This document shows positions 1 to 12,719 of a stretch of 64,000 nucleotides of DNA, one piece after another. The notes beneath the pieces are model-generated. The model was not told the origin of the DNA and did no database searches. It saw nothing but the letters and a program-made list of their open reading frames with translations. Every line of letters starts with the position of its first letter. Positions within the stretch are counted from its first letter, which is position 1. Source of the stretch: Mauremys mutica. Taxonomy: Eukaryota > Chordata > Testudines > Geoemydidae. A program made the translations under genes and the position numbers. The stretch covers positions 46,449,114 to 46,513,113 of the forward strand of contig NC_059079.1 in NCBI RefSeq assembly GCF_020497125.1, given 5' to 3'.

Positions 1-402
1 TACCCCAAAGCTCTGGCAGCGGGGCTCAGGTGGTGCTTTAAAGGTCCCAGGGCTTCCCACAGCAGCCGGAGCCCCGGGCCCTTTAAATCACTGCCGGAGC
101 CCTGCCGCCACTATCCCAGCACTCCGGCATCAGGGCTCAGGTGGCGCTTTAAAGGTCCCAGGGCTCCCTGCAGTGGCCAGAGCCCCAGGCCCTTTAAATT
201 ACCATGAGAGCCCTGCCACTGCTACACCAGGGCTCCCTTAGCAGGGCTCGGGAGGTGATTTAAGGGCCCGGGGCTCTGGCCACTGCAGGAGGCCCGGGCC
301 ATTTAAATCGCCAGCCTGGGGAAGCCGGTCCAGTCCGGCATGGTGTACTGGCTCTTGCCGGTATGCCGGACCAGATCGGACCAGCTTACTTTCACCTCTG
401 AA
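1..402. repeat. GC-rich interspersed repeat with internal subrepeats
   Basis: The sequence is built from variants of one unit: a TTTAAAGG or CCTTTAAAT core, then a run of CCCAGGGCTCC type, then a GCAGCNGGAGCCC-like run, recurring in both orientations about every 60-120 bases. It ends near a stretch reading like ACCAGCTTACTTTCACCTCTG, just before a CR1 copy. No open reading frame of note was seen. I recognise the pattern as an abundant GC-rich repeat of turtle genomes but cannot name its class. The left edge lies outside the window. Confidence 0.6.
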
Positions 403-435
403 GGTCAGGGAATGGGGGAGGCAACATAGTGATAG

Positions 436-2213
436 ATGATGTGGAAAAAGCTGAAGTACTCAATGCTCCCAGACTACAAGGTCAGCTCCCAGACTACTTC
501 ACTGAGGAACACAGTATTGGGAGGAGGTGAGCAGCCCTCAGTGGTGAAAGAACAGGTTAAGGACTATTTAGAAAAGCTGGGACATGCACAAGTCTATGGA
601 TCCAGATCTAATGCATCCAAGGGTGTTGAGGGAGTTGGCTGATGTGATTGCAGAGCCACTGGCCATTATCTTTGAAAATTTGTGGCGATTGTGGGAGGTT
701 CCGGATGATTGGAAAAAGGCAAATATTTTTAAAAGGGAAAAAAGAGAACCTGGGGAACTACAGACCAGTCAGCCTCACTTCAGTCCCCAGCAAAATCATG
801 GAGCAGGTCCTCAAGGAATCCATTTTGAAGCAGTTGGAGGAGAGAAAGGTGATCAGGAACAGTGAACATGGATACGCCAAGGACAAGTCATGCCTGACCA
901 ACTGGATTGCCTTCTATGATGAAATAACTGGCTCTGTGGATATGGGGAAGCCAGTGGATCTTGTTTATCTTGACTGTAGCAAAGCTTTTGATACGGTCTC
1001 CCACAGTATTCTTGCCAGCAAGTTAAAGAAGTATGGATTGGATGAATGGACTATAAGGTGGATAGAAAGCTGGCTAGATTGTCAGGCTCAAAGGGGAGTG
1101 ATCAATGGCTCGATGTCTAGTTGGCAGCAGCTATCAAGCAGAGTGGGCCAGAGGTCGGTCCTAGGGCCAGTTTTGTTCAACATCTTTATTAATGATCTGG
1201 ATGATGGGATTAATTGCACCCTCAGCAAATACGCAGATGACACTAAGATAGAGGGTAGGGATAGGGTCAGGAGTGACTAAGGGCTGGTCCACACTAAGAA
1301 GCGGGGTCGAACTAGGGTACGCAAATTCAGCTACGTGAATAGCGTAGCTGAATTCGAAGTACCCTAGTTCGAACTACTCACCCGTCCAGATGCCGCGGAA
1401 TCGAAGTCCGCGGCTCCAAGGTCGACTCCGCCACCGCCTTTTGCAGTGGTGGAGTACCGGAGTCGACTGCGGCGCTTCTGGAGTTTGAACTATCGCGTCC
1501 AGATTAGTTTGACCCGCATCGACCCAGCTCGTAAGTGTAGACTAGCCCTTAGACAAATTGGAGGATAGGGCCAAAAGAAATCTGAAGAGGTTCAGCAAGG
1601 ACAATTGCAGAGTTCTGCACTTAGGAAGGAAGAATCCCATGCACTGCTACAGGCTGGGGACCGACTGGCTGAGCGGCAGTTCTGCAGAAAAGGACCTGGG
1701 GATTACAGAGGATGAGAAGCTGGATATGAGTCAGCAGTGCGCCCTCATTGCCAAGAAGGCGAACGGCATATTGGGCTGCATTAGTAGGAGCACTGCCAGC
1801 AGACTGAGGGAAGTGATTATTCCCCTCTATTTGGCACTGGCGACGCCACACTTGGAGTATTGTGTCCAGTTTTCATCCCCCCACTGCAGAAAGGATGTGG
1901 ACAAATTGGAGAGAGTCCAGCAGAGGGCAACAGAAATGATTAGAGGGCTGGGGCACATGACAAGAGAAGAATGAGAAGAATGAGGGGGGATTTGATAGCA
2001 GCCTTCAACTAGCTGAAGGGGGTTTCCAAAGAGGATGGAGCTAGGCTGTTCTCAGTGGTGGTAGATGACAGAACAAGAAACAATGGTCTCAAGTTGCAGT
2101 AGGAGAGGTCCAGGTTGAATATTAGGAAACGCTATTTCACTAGGAGGGTGGTGAAGCACTGGAATGGGTTACCTAAGGAGGTGGTGAAATCTTCATCCTT
2201 TGAAGTTTAAGGC
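436..2213 (+). pseudogene. CR1 ORF2 reverse transcriptase, broken (copy A)
   Basis: Reverse transcriptase of a CR1 LINE, which would copy its own RNA at a nicked chromosomal site. The clearest part is 648-1280, with fingers/palm motifs YLDCSKAFD near 960-990 and the catalytic YADDTK near 1230-1250. The motif usually reading GVPQGSVLGP is degraded to [10 protein letters not shown]. Upstream sequence (436-660) is in other frames, so at least one frameshift precedes the RT core. After the MITE the same gene resumes at 1552-1974 with the CR1 C-terminal region (VLHLGRKNPMHCYRL, then KLERVQQRATEMI), followed by further shifted pieces to about 2213. The endonuclease domain is absent. Several indels plus the insertion make it non-functional. 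Confidence 0.88.
1281..1548. mobile_element. Harbinger-type MITE inserted in CR1 copy A
   Basis: A short non-coding element. The ends are inverted: GGGCTGGTCCACACTA on the left, and AGTGTAGACTAGCCC on the right. TAA precedes it and TTA follows it, fitting the 3-bp TWA target of PIF/Harbinger transposons with one later mutation. The interior contains an inverted stretch (AATTCAGCTACGTG / TAGCGTAGCTGAATT) and many CpGs. The same ends occur on the 3.96-kb Harbinger element in this window, which suggests mobilisation by that type of transposase. It carries no gene. Confidence 0.8.
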
Positions 2214-2509
2214 CCGGCTTGACAAAGCCCTGGCTGAGATGATTTAGTTGGTGTTGGTCCTGCTTTGAGCAGGGGATTGGACTAGATGACCTCCTGAGGT
2301 CTCTTCCAATCCTAATAGTCTATAAGTCTATGACCTGCCTTTACCATATCCCTTCTGAGGAAAAAAAGAAAATTGTACTTTCAACCTGACGCCTTCCAGA
2401 AGTGCCATATTTATTTTTTATTAAAAAGGTTGTTAAAGTAAGTAGTTTGCTACATAAAACAAATTTCCTTGGTTATGTTGGATTAAAATGGGTTTCTAAA
2501 ATGTTGCAT

Positions 2510-2882
2510 GTAGAGCTTTTTGGGTACAGGAATTTCTATTCTATAGGAAATTCCGACTTTTCGAAAACTGTTTAGAGTGGGAGCAAACGACACAAATTCC
2601 ACAATTTCCCATGAAACAAACATTCAAAAATGTTTTTTTTTGATGGAGATGAAACATGTCAATATAAAATTAATCAAAACAAAGTTGAATTTTATATTAT
2701 ATAATAATAAACATTAATTTTAATATTGTGATATAATCTAAAACTCACAATGAAATGTGTTGACATTGTCAAAATGAAACATTTCAACTATTTATCTTAG
2801 AAAGTTTTATCAAAATTGACCCATTCCCACAGAACTTTTGTCTTTGATGGGAAACTGTTCTGTCAATTTTTTTTTCAACTTA
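2510..2882. repeat. AT-rich interspersed repeat, unclassified family, copy 1
   Basis: An AT-rich stretch dense in words such as AAAATGAAACATTTCAA, AAAATGTTT and GGAAATTCC. Similar word content recurs near 20110-20455 and 50880-51090, so this looks like a dispersed family rather than random AT-rich DNA. No ORF or terminal repeat was recognised. The short open frame over the end of it (2816-3034) has no recognisable domain. Confidence 0.4.
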
Positions 2883-5799
2883 GAGGGGAATCCTCATTGT
2901 GCGTATTGTTTCATGTGCATTACACATACAGTGTAATACATTTACATGTATTGAAAAGAATTTGTGCTTTTGGACATGAAGTAAAGATATGCTGCAAATC
3001 TGTGGTTTCAGTTTTCAGGTCTAGACTATTATAGTCTTTTATGTTTTTTTCCCTCAAATGCACAGCTCGGATTTAACATGCTTAGTTAAGGAATAAAATT
3101 TTGGATCCCTCACTGTCATTGACAATGCTATACTAAATTTGTTTCCTGATAGCCTGCCATGTTAGCACCTTCCTGCTAACTGGATAGGTCTCCGATAGAA
3201 AAAGATAACCGGTTACATCTCCAGCTTCTTCTCGTTGCCATGACAAAGTTTTCAGTCTTTCGTCACAAAGAAACTTTTGCAGTCTTAGTTTTTCAGAGTG
3301 TTGGCATCTAAACACTCTTCTTAGTGTATCGGCAACGTGCCTTAGGTGGCACATGACCAGGATTCATCACCAAATTTGGTCTGCTGGTTGGCTCATTAGC
3401 TTCCCCAGCTGAGGACAGGTACTGACAGGAAGTGAGACTTGAATGATGATCCATGATGATTTAGACTGAGTCAAAACTACCATTCCTTGTATACAGAAAT
3501 GAACATTTTCATGGGCATTTGCAAATTTAGACCATGATCCTGTATTATGATCCACGCAGGAAGACTGTGACACCTGCATTGGGGCTTAAATGCAGTATGC
3601 AATCTTACTGTTTCTGTCAGAGATAGAATGCCTGATCTGACATTTCCATCACCTCCTAAACCAATGAGTGATTCAATAGAGTAAACCTGAACTGCTGGTA
3701 CACACAAAAGATACAAAGCATTTTTTTAAATGTATCTATTAAGATATATAAACAATTAAGCACCAATCCATGCTCTGGATGTTCATACACAACAATTTTC
3801 ACAGTATCTTAATAGGCTGCTTATCCATTCCATCATTAGATATACATATATTCACCAGCAACCATAGTAAACTAAGCCTCCCTCACTCCCAGGTCACCTA
3901 TGAAGTGCAATAGAAAACAGCCCTGTGGGCTAAACTCACACAGTTTGCCTGAGCTCTCCTCATTATCATGGTTCCTGCAACTTTTCACATTTCTTTTATC
4001 TCTTACTGAGCTTCTTTGTCAGGTTGAACTTGCCTTTGAATAGGGCAAACTGCCTTGAGCAGAAGGTCAAGCAAGGATATTTCCAGATGACCTGAGTTTA
4101 TATGGTTTCAGAGAGTCCCCCGTAGGTAGACTAATAAAACAAACAAACAAACAAACAAACAAAACACATATTCAAAGAAGTCACACACATTAGGATAGAA
4201 AGGCACTAAAGAGGGATGATGAGAAGAAATGAATACCAAAAATCAACAATGATAGAAAGTTTCAATTTTTAGAAAGATGAACTTATCATTTGTGGCAATT
4301 GCCATTTAGGCAATTGGCCTGTTTTAAAGCTGTTCCTGTCTATTCAGTACATGGCTGTACATTCTACAAATCCATCTATAATATCATAAAGACATTAACT
4401 ATTGAGAGATGGAAACAATCAACAATAGTTCGAAATGTTGAATAAAACCATTGTTGTTAAATTAGTGCTCTTTTATTATGCTGTAAGGTTTTGCTTAAAC
4501 AGATTTCTGGCACTACCTGATCAGTCTGTCTGTGTTTTTCTCGCATAGTCTTCTGAAGGGATGGTAGGGTCAGACAATAACTTGCCATAGGAAGCAAGGA
4601 GCAGCACACGCTACACGCTTACATCTACAGGCCCCAGAAGTCAAGTCCCTTTACATCTGCGCTGGCTATGGCAGAGCCCAAACTGTGCTATTTGCTGCTG
4701 TCCACTAACCTGTCTTTGTAGAAGACTATACAGAAAGGGAACAAGGTAGGTATTCTGTGGTAGGGAAGTGTGTCATCAAGTTCAGGGTGTAGGGAGGAAG
4801 CAAATATTTTCACTCCTCTCATGCCCCCAGAGTACCTAGGGGAGAGAGGGAGGAAATGGAAATGATCACTGCCCAAAGCCATTAAAAATGGGCCAGGATG
4901 GGAGAAGTAAGGCTACTGGTGGATGCTGGACTGGGTGAGGTTCCTGGGCTGGAAAATGGTGGAGGGGGAGGAAAGGAGAATGCTAGTTTGGATGCTGATT
5001 GGGTTAGTGCCAAAGGTATTGCACTCTCAAACACAAATGATACTTCGAATTTTGAAGTCAAGAATGGTACCTAAATGGTAGCCAACTGGTTAGAGGAGAA
5101 AGAGGTGATGCCAATAGGCTGGGAATGAAGCCCTGAGTGTATGTTGCAAGAGACTTTTGCCAAATTTTGTGAAACCTGTGCACAAAATGGTCAAAACTGG
5201 CAATGTTGCTGGATCCTTGATTGCTTCTGGAATCCCAGGGGTCATTAGTAGCCAAAAGCTCCTTTTTATTAGAGTCTACTTAGATGTGTGTGGCCTTTCA
5301 GAACTGGGCCTCAAGAGTAATGGATGTCACCACTTCTACACTGTTACTTTAATGCAATCTAATTTGTGACACATATGAAGACTTCTTGTAAATTACATCA
5401 GCTACAGAATATGGCTGCCCATCTGTTAGTTGGTGCTAGTTTAAATAAACATATTACAACAGGTTCTCAATCACACCACTGAATTGCACCTACATATGAA
5501 TACAAGGCTAAAGGTTTGACTCTGCTTTATAAGCAGGGCTGGGTTCTGGCTATCTGAGCACCCATCTCTCTCTCTGAGTCACCAGGATAGTTGAAGTCCT
5601 TTGGGAAGACTGATAGCCATTAGATTTAAACCTGTGGCTGGCTTGGCAGTGTGAATGGAGAGCAAATTGAAGTGTTCAATAAAAATTGACCTTTTCAAAG
5701 GCATATTGTTTTATAAATAATAAGCAGATTATCTTTTTTTAAAAAATTTTCAAAGTCCAGTTTGAAAAATTACATGGCATTGAATGTTTATACATCTAA
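2883..5799. other. No gene recognised; unique AT-rich sequence
   Basis: No coding region, RNA gene or clear transposable element was recognised. The stretch holds one AAAC simple repeat (listed separately). The short open frames here are 60-80 codons without recognisable motifs. Confidence 0.5.
4134..4166. repeat. (AAAC)n microsatellite
   Basis: About eight tandem AAAC units, read directly from the sequence. Confidence 0.95.
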
Positions 5800-6030
5800 T
5801 CACACTAGGTCAGATTCCACCACACTCCCTACTGCTAAGTAGTACCTTACACCACAAGGTGTCCCACTGATTTCAATAGGACCTCTAGAAAGGGTCAGAA
5901 CTGAGGACTAGATTCTTATACCACTTACTCATACTGAATAGTATCTTACTCCATGAGAGAACTCATTGAAATCAATGGGACCTCTTCTGGAATAAGCTGC
6001 TATTCAATTGAACTCAGTGGGGCTTCTCTT
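5800..6030. repeat. Ancient dispersed motif, two to three tandem-like copies
   Basis: Phrases of the type CCACTGATTTCAATAGGACCTC, CATTGAAATCAATGGGACCT and TTGAACTCAGTGGGGCTTCTC recur roughly every 80-100 bases. Comparable phrases occur near 24118, 49290 and 55990. I infer an old amniote repeat; the class is unknown. Confidence 0.35.
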
Positions 6031-6052
6031 GTAACAAAGTTCCTGCTTCATA

Positions 6053-6372
6053 TCATAGAATCATAGAACTGGAAGGGACCTCGAGAGGTCATTTAGCCCA
6101 ATCCCCTGCACTCATGGCAGGACTAATTATTATCTAGACCATCCCTGAGAGGTGTTTGTCTAACCTGCTCTTAAAAATCTCCAATGACGGAGATTCCACA
6201 ACCTCCCTAGGCAATTTATTCCAGTGCTTAACCACCCTGACAGTTAGGAAGTTTTTTCTAATGTCCACCCTAAACCTCCCTTGCTGCAATTTAAACCCAT
6301 TGCTTCTTGTCCTATCCTCAAGGCTCATAAATTCCAGACCTCTTTTTTTTAATAAATGCTGAACATTGTAGT
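6053..6372 (-). mobile_element. CR1 3' end, minus strand
   Basis: The plus strand begins ATCATAGAATCATAGAA, the reverse complement of the CR1 terminal tandem tail. It continues with the antisense 3' UTR and the end of ORF2. On the minus strand (6376-6134) the C-terminal CR1 peptide reads [14 protein letters not shown], then [17 protein letters not shown], still open for 80 codons. The copy is strongly 5'-truncated. Confidence 0.92.
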
Positions 6373-7514
6373 TCATTTGAAAAAAAAAGTAAGTTTTCTC
6401 TCATTGTAAAGCAGCTAGGGATAGATGTAGTTTCAGCACAATGAAAATCAATGGGTAATAACAAGATGTACAGAGCTTTGCATTTAGATTAATGGTCATA
6501 TTTTTAGCAAAGATATTAAAAAAGACACAAAGCTACTGGGCTGTACTTTCGGTCCTATATCCATTTTCAAGTTTTGTCTATGGCATAAGGCCTTTCTAAT
6601 GCTAAGATTGGTAGCCTTTAATAGGATAAGAAATAGATAAGAAAGAACTGAATGGACTATAGCATGTAAATATCATGGATTACACCTTTAAAAATGAACT
6701 TGTCCTGAATTACAGCTGTAAAGAACACACACAGCACATTTTACACTTTGTTGCACAGGTTCTGAAAATTAAGTTTTATCATTTCTATGCATCAAGTTAA
6801 GCATACTTTGCATCCCATAATGGTTCATTTTAGTAAAGAGTGAAGAATCTGAAGTTTACACATTATAAACCTATTTTCTTTATAACCAACGTCTCACTGT
6901 GTTATTGATAAGCAATGTATTCCTCATAATTTGTTTTGAAGTCCAGGAGACACCTTTGTACTTTCTAGTTACAGAGGCAGGTTTTTCATCCATTAGGAAA
7001 AACAATTTTTGATATAGTTATCTTTAAATAAATAAATAAATAAATAAATAAAAGGTTTTTCCTCAGTGCTTAGCCTATTTAGCAAATAATCTGATCAATT
7101 TTTAGGTAATTTTATATATATGCTATGCCAATTAAATATTTATGGCTTTGATATAACAAACGATAGCTAACAGCAAGCATGCTAATTGAACTGAAGTGAT
7201 GTAATTGGTGAATTTTGAGGTACTACATCCTACAGAGACAGTTGCTGAATTTTAGATGTTTAAGTTTCAGATTCACTTTGTAAAGCTGTTTCAAACAACT
7301 TTAAAAGTTTTCTAGTCATTAAGCAGGACTAATACACTTCATTAATGTGCAATACAGAGCTTTTAGAGCCCTTAAATATACAGGGGTTTGACACAAACTC
7401 ATAAAATGTTAGATACTGTTGGTGACTTTATATAATATTAAAATGTTTAGGATTTAAATGATTTAAAATGTTTAGGATAAGGTTTTTATATGGTTTCTTC
7501 TTATTAATATGGAC
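6373..7514. other. No gene recognised
   Basis: AT-rich sequence with one AAAT simple repeat at 7026-7053. Nothing else was recognised. Confidence 0.5.
7026..7053. repeat. (AAAT)n microsatellite
   Basis: About seven tandem AAAT units, read directly. Confidence 0.95.
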
Positions 7515-8150
7515 TTTGGTACTTTTCAAAATGGAGTCAAAGCTCCATTTTGTCCTCAGAGGTGGGAAAATTAAGGCGCCAAAGCTGTGGCGCGAGGGCT
7601 GGATCAAACCAGATGGAACTGCCTTGTAACTGCCATCCCCTCAGAACTTTCCTGCCACTCACTCTTTATAAGGAACTGTGCCATGTCCCCATGGTGCTGT
7701 CCGTTCAGGAGGCAGCCATGTTTGCGTGGGTCTTCGGATCAAGAGCTGTGAAGGATTTTGTGACACCATCAACTTACCTGCCATCCAGGGTCCTTTGGTC
7801 CACCAGTCAGCAGCTTCGGTTCCAGTGGCTTGTCACCATCGAGCAGCTTACCACCATCCACCAGCCGAAATCCAGAGTTTCTGATTAGCAGTAGGCTATA
7901 CTGGGGATTTGTTTTGTTCTTGTTGCCAAGGGAGGGGAATATTGGGTCTGAGCTTCAAGCTCTTTTGTTTCAGTCCACTGTTTTCTGAGTTTGTGTGTTT
8001 ATTTATGGTTTTTCCCTTATGCCTTTCATGTAAACCACCCTTAATACAATATTTACCTGTTTCAACATAGCTTTTGTCTCTCCTCTTCATTCCTACACCA
8101 CACTTCTGAGGGAAGGTGGAGCGAAGGAGCTGCTTCCTCAGGTGATAGAC
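7515..8150. repeat. Unclassified island, possibly an LTR or other mobile fragment
   Basis: Base composition changes abruptly from the AT-rich flank to a more balanced, CpG-containing segment. It holds a TATA-like CTCTTTATAAGG near 7660 and a T-rich 3' part. An open frame of 112 codons (7550-7888) has no domain I recognise. The overall look, a promoter-like box followed by a T-rich tail, would fit a solo LTR. However, I could not define TG/CA ends or a target duplication, so the class stays open. Confidence 0.3.
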
Positions 8151-8235
8151 CCTGATAACAAGACCATGAACCTGTACCTGTAAAAGGGAAATAGAGAGGC
8201 ATATTGGGGTTCATTTAGTTTTTGATTTTCCCTGG

Positions 8236-8512
8236 TTACAATTAGGAGCGCTGCCAGCTTTTTTGGCACCCTAGGCGGCGGAAGGTCCCGCCCCCAAAAT
8301 ACCGCCCCCGACATAGGCGGCGGAAGGTCCCGTCCCTGAAATACAGCCCCCAACAGAGGCGGTGGAAGGTGCTGCCCCCGAAATACCACTGATGACCGGG
8401 GCGGCCGAAGATCCGGCCGCCGCAGTCGCCGCCCCTCCCCCCCCCCAAATGTTAGTGCCCTAGGCGACTGCCTAGGTTGCCTAATGGGTTGCACCAGCTC
8501 TGGTTACAATAT
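8236..8512. repeat. GC-rich repeat with internal 25-60 bp subunits
   Basis: Variants of GGCGGCGGAAGGTCCCGCCCCCGAAATACCGC-type units (split here by differences between copies) recur at about 8273, 8317 and 8357. A tail reading GTGCCCTAGGCGACTGCCTAGG follows. The surrounding DNA is AT-rich, so this is an inserted repeat. Its minus-strand open frame (8494-8138) is Arg/Pro/Gly-rich and looks like a by-product of the composition. Confidence 0.5.
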
Positions 8513-11500
8513 ATTGTTTTTTTAATCATTGGGATATAATTTCAGAGTGCCAAAATAGGCATATATGTCATTATAAAAATATAGGTAAATACACTTCACT
8601 TTTAGGCTCTGATCATACAAATAGTTACACAATTGCTTAACTCTAAGTAAGCGAGTTGTCTCATTAACTTTGATGGAATGACTCTTGCACTTAAGGACAA
8701 GCAGATGTGTGTTTACAGGATCAGGGTCAGACAGTTTTGCAACATGCTGTTCACAATATAATTGATCTTTCTAACAATTTCAAGCTCTATTCCCAACACA
8801 GTTGTATCAGACTCATTTTGAAGAAAAAAAAAAGCAGCTTTTCTTGGTTTCTGCCACCTACTCTTAGGAATGGGAGTCCCAGTTCAGGTAAAATATGCTG
8901 CTTCCTCAAACCTAAACTGGAAAAGTACTAAACTGTTTCTAAAGCACTGAGAGGTCCACAATAAATCTTTGCATTGATAATGAGAAGTGTCAGCTTCCCC
9001 TGCTGGTTTTCAACTAGTTAGCTGGAGAAGGAAGATTGTCACGTGTTACATTTTATACTAGAGCATCCAAGATTGCATGTATGTTAATGTAAAAGCATGC
9101 TACAGCTGTAAGATTGGTAGGAGGACTATTTAGGGTCCCTTTGCAGAAGGAGGTGGTTTATCAAGCCGCCCTGTAGTTATAAGACATTGGGAGAGAGAAT
9201 CTAATATGGAGTGTGGGCCTGACTAGTGGATTCTGAAAAGCTAGATGGGGAAATGAAATGCCCAGCCATGCCCTGAATATGCTTAGGAGAGAATAAAAAA
9301 GCCACTGGTTTTCTCCCACCAAGAGACTTAAAAGGAAACCTTCTGTCTACTGGTGTCAGGAGGAACATGTATCAGGGAAGTCCCACAAACTATTGACATA
9401 TGTTTTGGCTAAGTATCCACAAGTTTTGATGAGTATAGTTTCTAATCCAAGCCAAAACTCTCAACCTTTTGTGGTTTTGCTCTTCCCTTACTTGAACAAA
9501 AAAGCAGTCAGAACTGCTGTGAAAATGTATACACAAATTACTGTAGTGTAATTTAAATTACATACAAAAACACTCTTAAGAAAACATTAAGGCCGTAAAG
9601 CCAAGCATTCAAAAGTTAGAGAAGTGCAGAAGTAAAATTTGCCCACATAGCACTGCCAGGAGCAATTGCAAGGAAGTTCTACTCAGACCATACAGCCCTG
9701 GGCTGGAGCATCAGTACAGATGCAATGTTTAGAAGATTTACCTGCCAAAATTCTAGGAAGTTTCTAATGAGTATGTGCAAACAGAGTATTCAGAGGCTTT
9801 TAAATTGGTCAAATTTGGGTGAGCATAAATAGGAATGGTAAGAGACATATCCCTTCCACCAGGGCAACACACTCTGCCAAAAATAAATAAAAAAATCAAG
9901 ATTATGTTCCAAAGCATTGAGACACAAGAGGTTCTCAACTAAATGGCTGTAAGATTTTTTTTTTACATGAGCGAAATCATGAATGTTTGCCTACCCTCAT
10001 TTCTAAGAAATTGCTGAATTGTTTTAGCTGATGCTTTAAAAAGAAAATCAACCTGAGACTGACTCCAGACATGGAAAACTTGAGCTCCAGTGGCTTAAGT
10101 TTGTCTGATTTATAACATTCTACACTCGGAAGTGCTGGGCAACATTAACTATAGGTGTCACTACCTGTACAACCTAAACTCTAATCTCAGTTATGCTAAT
10201 GTGAATCTAGAATAATACAATCCTAACTGAATTCAATACACATTATTCAACATTTCCAGGGCATTCCTCAGTGTTTGCACTGGAGGTGTTCACACAGCCA
10301 TCTTGTTCACACTTTCTGCATTTTGGATTCTTCTAATTGTAGTGCAGAAACAATGTTGTACGACTTAGGTGAACAAATCTATACAAATTCAGTCACTACT
10401 CAGAAGAAAAGGATTCAGTCCATAGTTTGCTCAGCTCTAACAATGACATTGTTGTGGAAACCCTTTTAACTCCATCTAGAACTCAAGAGTATTGCCATTT
10501 TCATGTGATATTCCCTATACTCTCAAACTGTCCTAGGCAATCCACTATACATGGTTGTTGCATGGTATGAAGTTGACCAAATATCAAATAGTCACAAAGA
10601 ATCTTGAAAAGAAAAATAGGTGCAGTTTACTGCCAGACACAACAGAAAGAACCTGTACAATAAAAAAACTGTAGCAATGTCATATCCAAAAAACCCAACA
10701 TCTTTAGTCTTGAAGACAATATTATAAAGACAACTTTTCTGGTACACTCATCCATTAGAGAACATTACAAAGAAACAAATACTTCTTTGTCAGGATAATA
10801 AAACAATTTTCCCTAATACTGAGTTCCATTTTAATAACTTTTTTGAGAAAGATCTTATGATAGCCAAATAACTCCATAATAGCAAACAGGAGACAGTTTG
10901 GTAATTTATTACTTATTGCAATGCAGCTGAGGTCTGTAGTTGAACTAGGGAAGCAATAACTGTTATCATTATATAAAATTAGTAAACAAAGTAGGCAATA
11001 AAATATTTTTCATTTGGGTCATTTTCATTCTTCGCCAATTACACTCACTGTTTCTCTTACTGATTTTAGCTATGACAAGTGATGTTGTAGTTGAAAAAGC
11101 TATATTTCACTTATTAAACAGAGAATCACCTGTTTAAGTTCAGTATATAAAAGCACTTAGGCATGCCTGTAATTTTTCACTCAGTTCCCTTGGTACCATA
11201 TTATTACCTTCCATCTGCATCTGCTACTGTACATCAATGACTGATATCACTTTTATCTGGTTCTAGAATTCAGATGTTGCTTTCTTGGCTTTAAAATTCA
11301 GGTGTTGCACTTCAATATATTACTTCAACTAAATTAATCACATTTAAATAAAATGGCATTCAACTGTCATGCCAGTTTTACTCACAAAAGACAGAAGTAG
11401 TATTTATTTGGTAGTAGTAAAAGGACATAGTCAGAGGTTTCGAAAATCAAGATTCAGTAACTCTGCGTATAGACTTTACCTTATACCATAGATTTTAAAA

Positions 11501-12590
11501 TAGCTCTTTATTGTTGGGTTTCTATTATAAACAAAATGTTTTTGGGGCGAAAATTCTCCAGCATTTTCTAGGCTTATTTTATCAGAACTTCTGAAGAGAG
11601 GAATATATACAAAAGAGCTCTAACACTAGAACTCAGTGAGTACCTAGGGATTTTTGTTGTATCATGAGCATAAATGACAGACATCTTGAGGCTTAACTGC
11701 CATTCCTCTCTGAAGTCTACTATTTCATAATATGAAAAGTTCAGGGGTGGGGGCACAGATCAAGAATAATTTGAAACAACACCTTAAAGGCTTTCTTTTG
11801 ATAAATGGGGAAGTTGGCCTTAGTAAGATATGGACAAAAGCATTTGTCACTCCTGCAAAACAGATCAAGAAAGAACATATTCATACACATGTTTTTTTAT
11901 TCACAGTAATTGGTAGTGATCAATTGAAATTCGGAAGGTTAAGGAAGATGTCCTCTAGCACCTTTCTTAATTCTACACTCTGCTGTTCTATGTGAGGTAT
12001 ATGTATCTAGGACCTGTTCCTACAATCTAGTTAGGCTAAACTCTCACTGAACTCACTGAGCCAAGGACTGCAGGTTTGGACCCCATATTTCTCCAGACTA
12101 ATTTCCTGAAGTATGGGAGGCAAGAAGTGGGCTTTCAAGTAGCAAAGTGTTTATTAGCAGAATTGTTAGAAGTTTGGATTTCAAGTATTGCAAATACTTT
12201 GCTTCATTACACAAGTTGCCATAGTCACTTTATTTCACTATGTAAATGGTAACACTAAGTTATTTATGTCCTTTTATGTAAATAATAATAAATGGTTCCT
12301 TTGATAGGCTATTCAGATTATTGTTTGAGAGTGTCATCACGTTTACAAATGTATTAAAGTGCAGCAGAAATGAAATATCTGTTACCTCACTGCCTGTGAT
12401 ATGTCCAAAAAGCTTGGGTATTTTTTAATGGGTTGTAATATATTTTGTCACTATAAGTCACTTTCACAGCTGGCTGTGAAACAAATTGTTTAAACTATTC
12501 CCAATCTTTTCTCAAGCATTGAAACATCAATTAAGTTTCAATTCCTATATATTTCTTGACATTCGCCAAACTTTTTTTTTTCTAATTAGG
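8513..12590. other. No gene recognised; long AT-rich stretch
   Basis: Four kilobases of unremarkable AT-rich sequence. No ORF above about 90 codons, no recognised repeat edges and no RNA gene. This is ordinary intergenic or intronic DNA as far as can be judged by eye. Confidence 0.5.
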
Positions 12591-12719
12591 AATGTCTGAT
12601 TAACAAACACATGTTGTGAGGACTGAATCCAGCAGCAGGGAGAGGAGTAAGCTTGGCTGAGTGCTTGAAATGACATTAAAAAATTTCACACTTTTAAGAA
12701 AACAAGAGGCGAATTTACT

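Larger units (their letters stand above)
420..2333 (+). mobile_element. CR1 LINE copy A, 5'-truncated, split by a MITE
   Basis: A CR1 non-LTR retrotransposon fragment covering the reverse transcriptase and C-terminal half of ORF2 and the 3' end. It ends with the short repeated octamer-like tail typical of CR1 (GTCTATAAGTCTATGA, ending near 2332) and has no poly(A). The 5' part (endonuclease) is missing, as is usual because CR1 reverse transcription stops early. A 268-bp MITE sits inside it at 1281-1548. The remaining sequence reads smoothly across that insertion. Confidence 0.9.
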
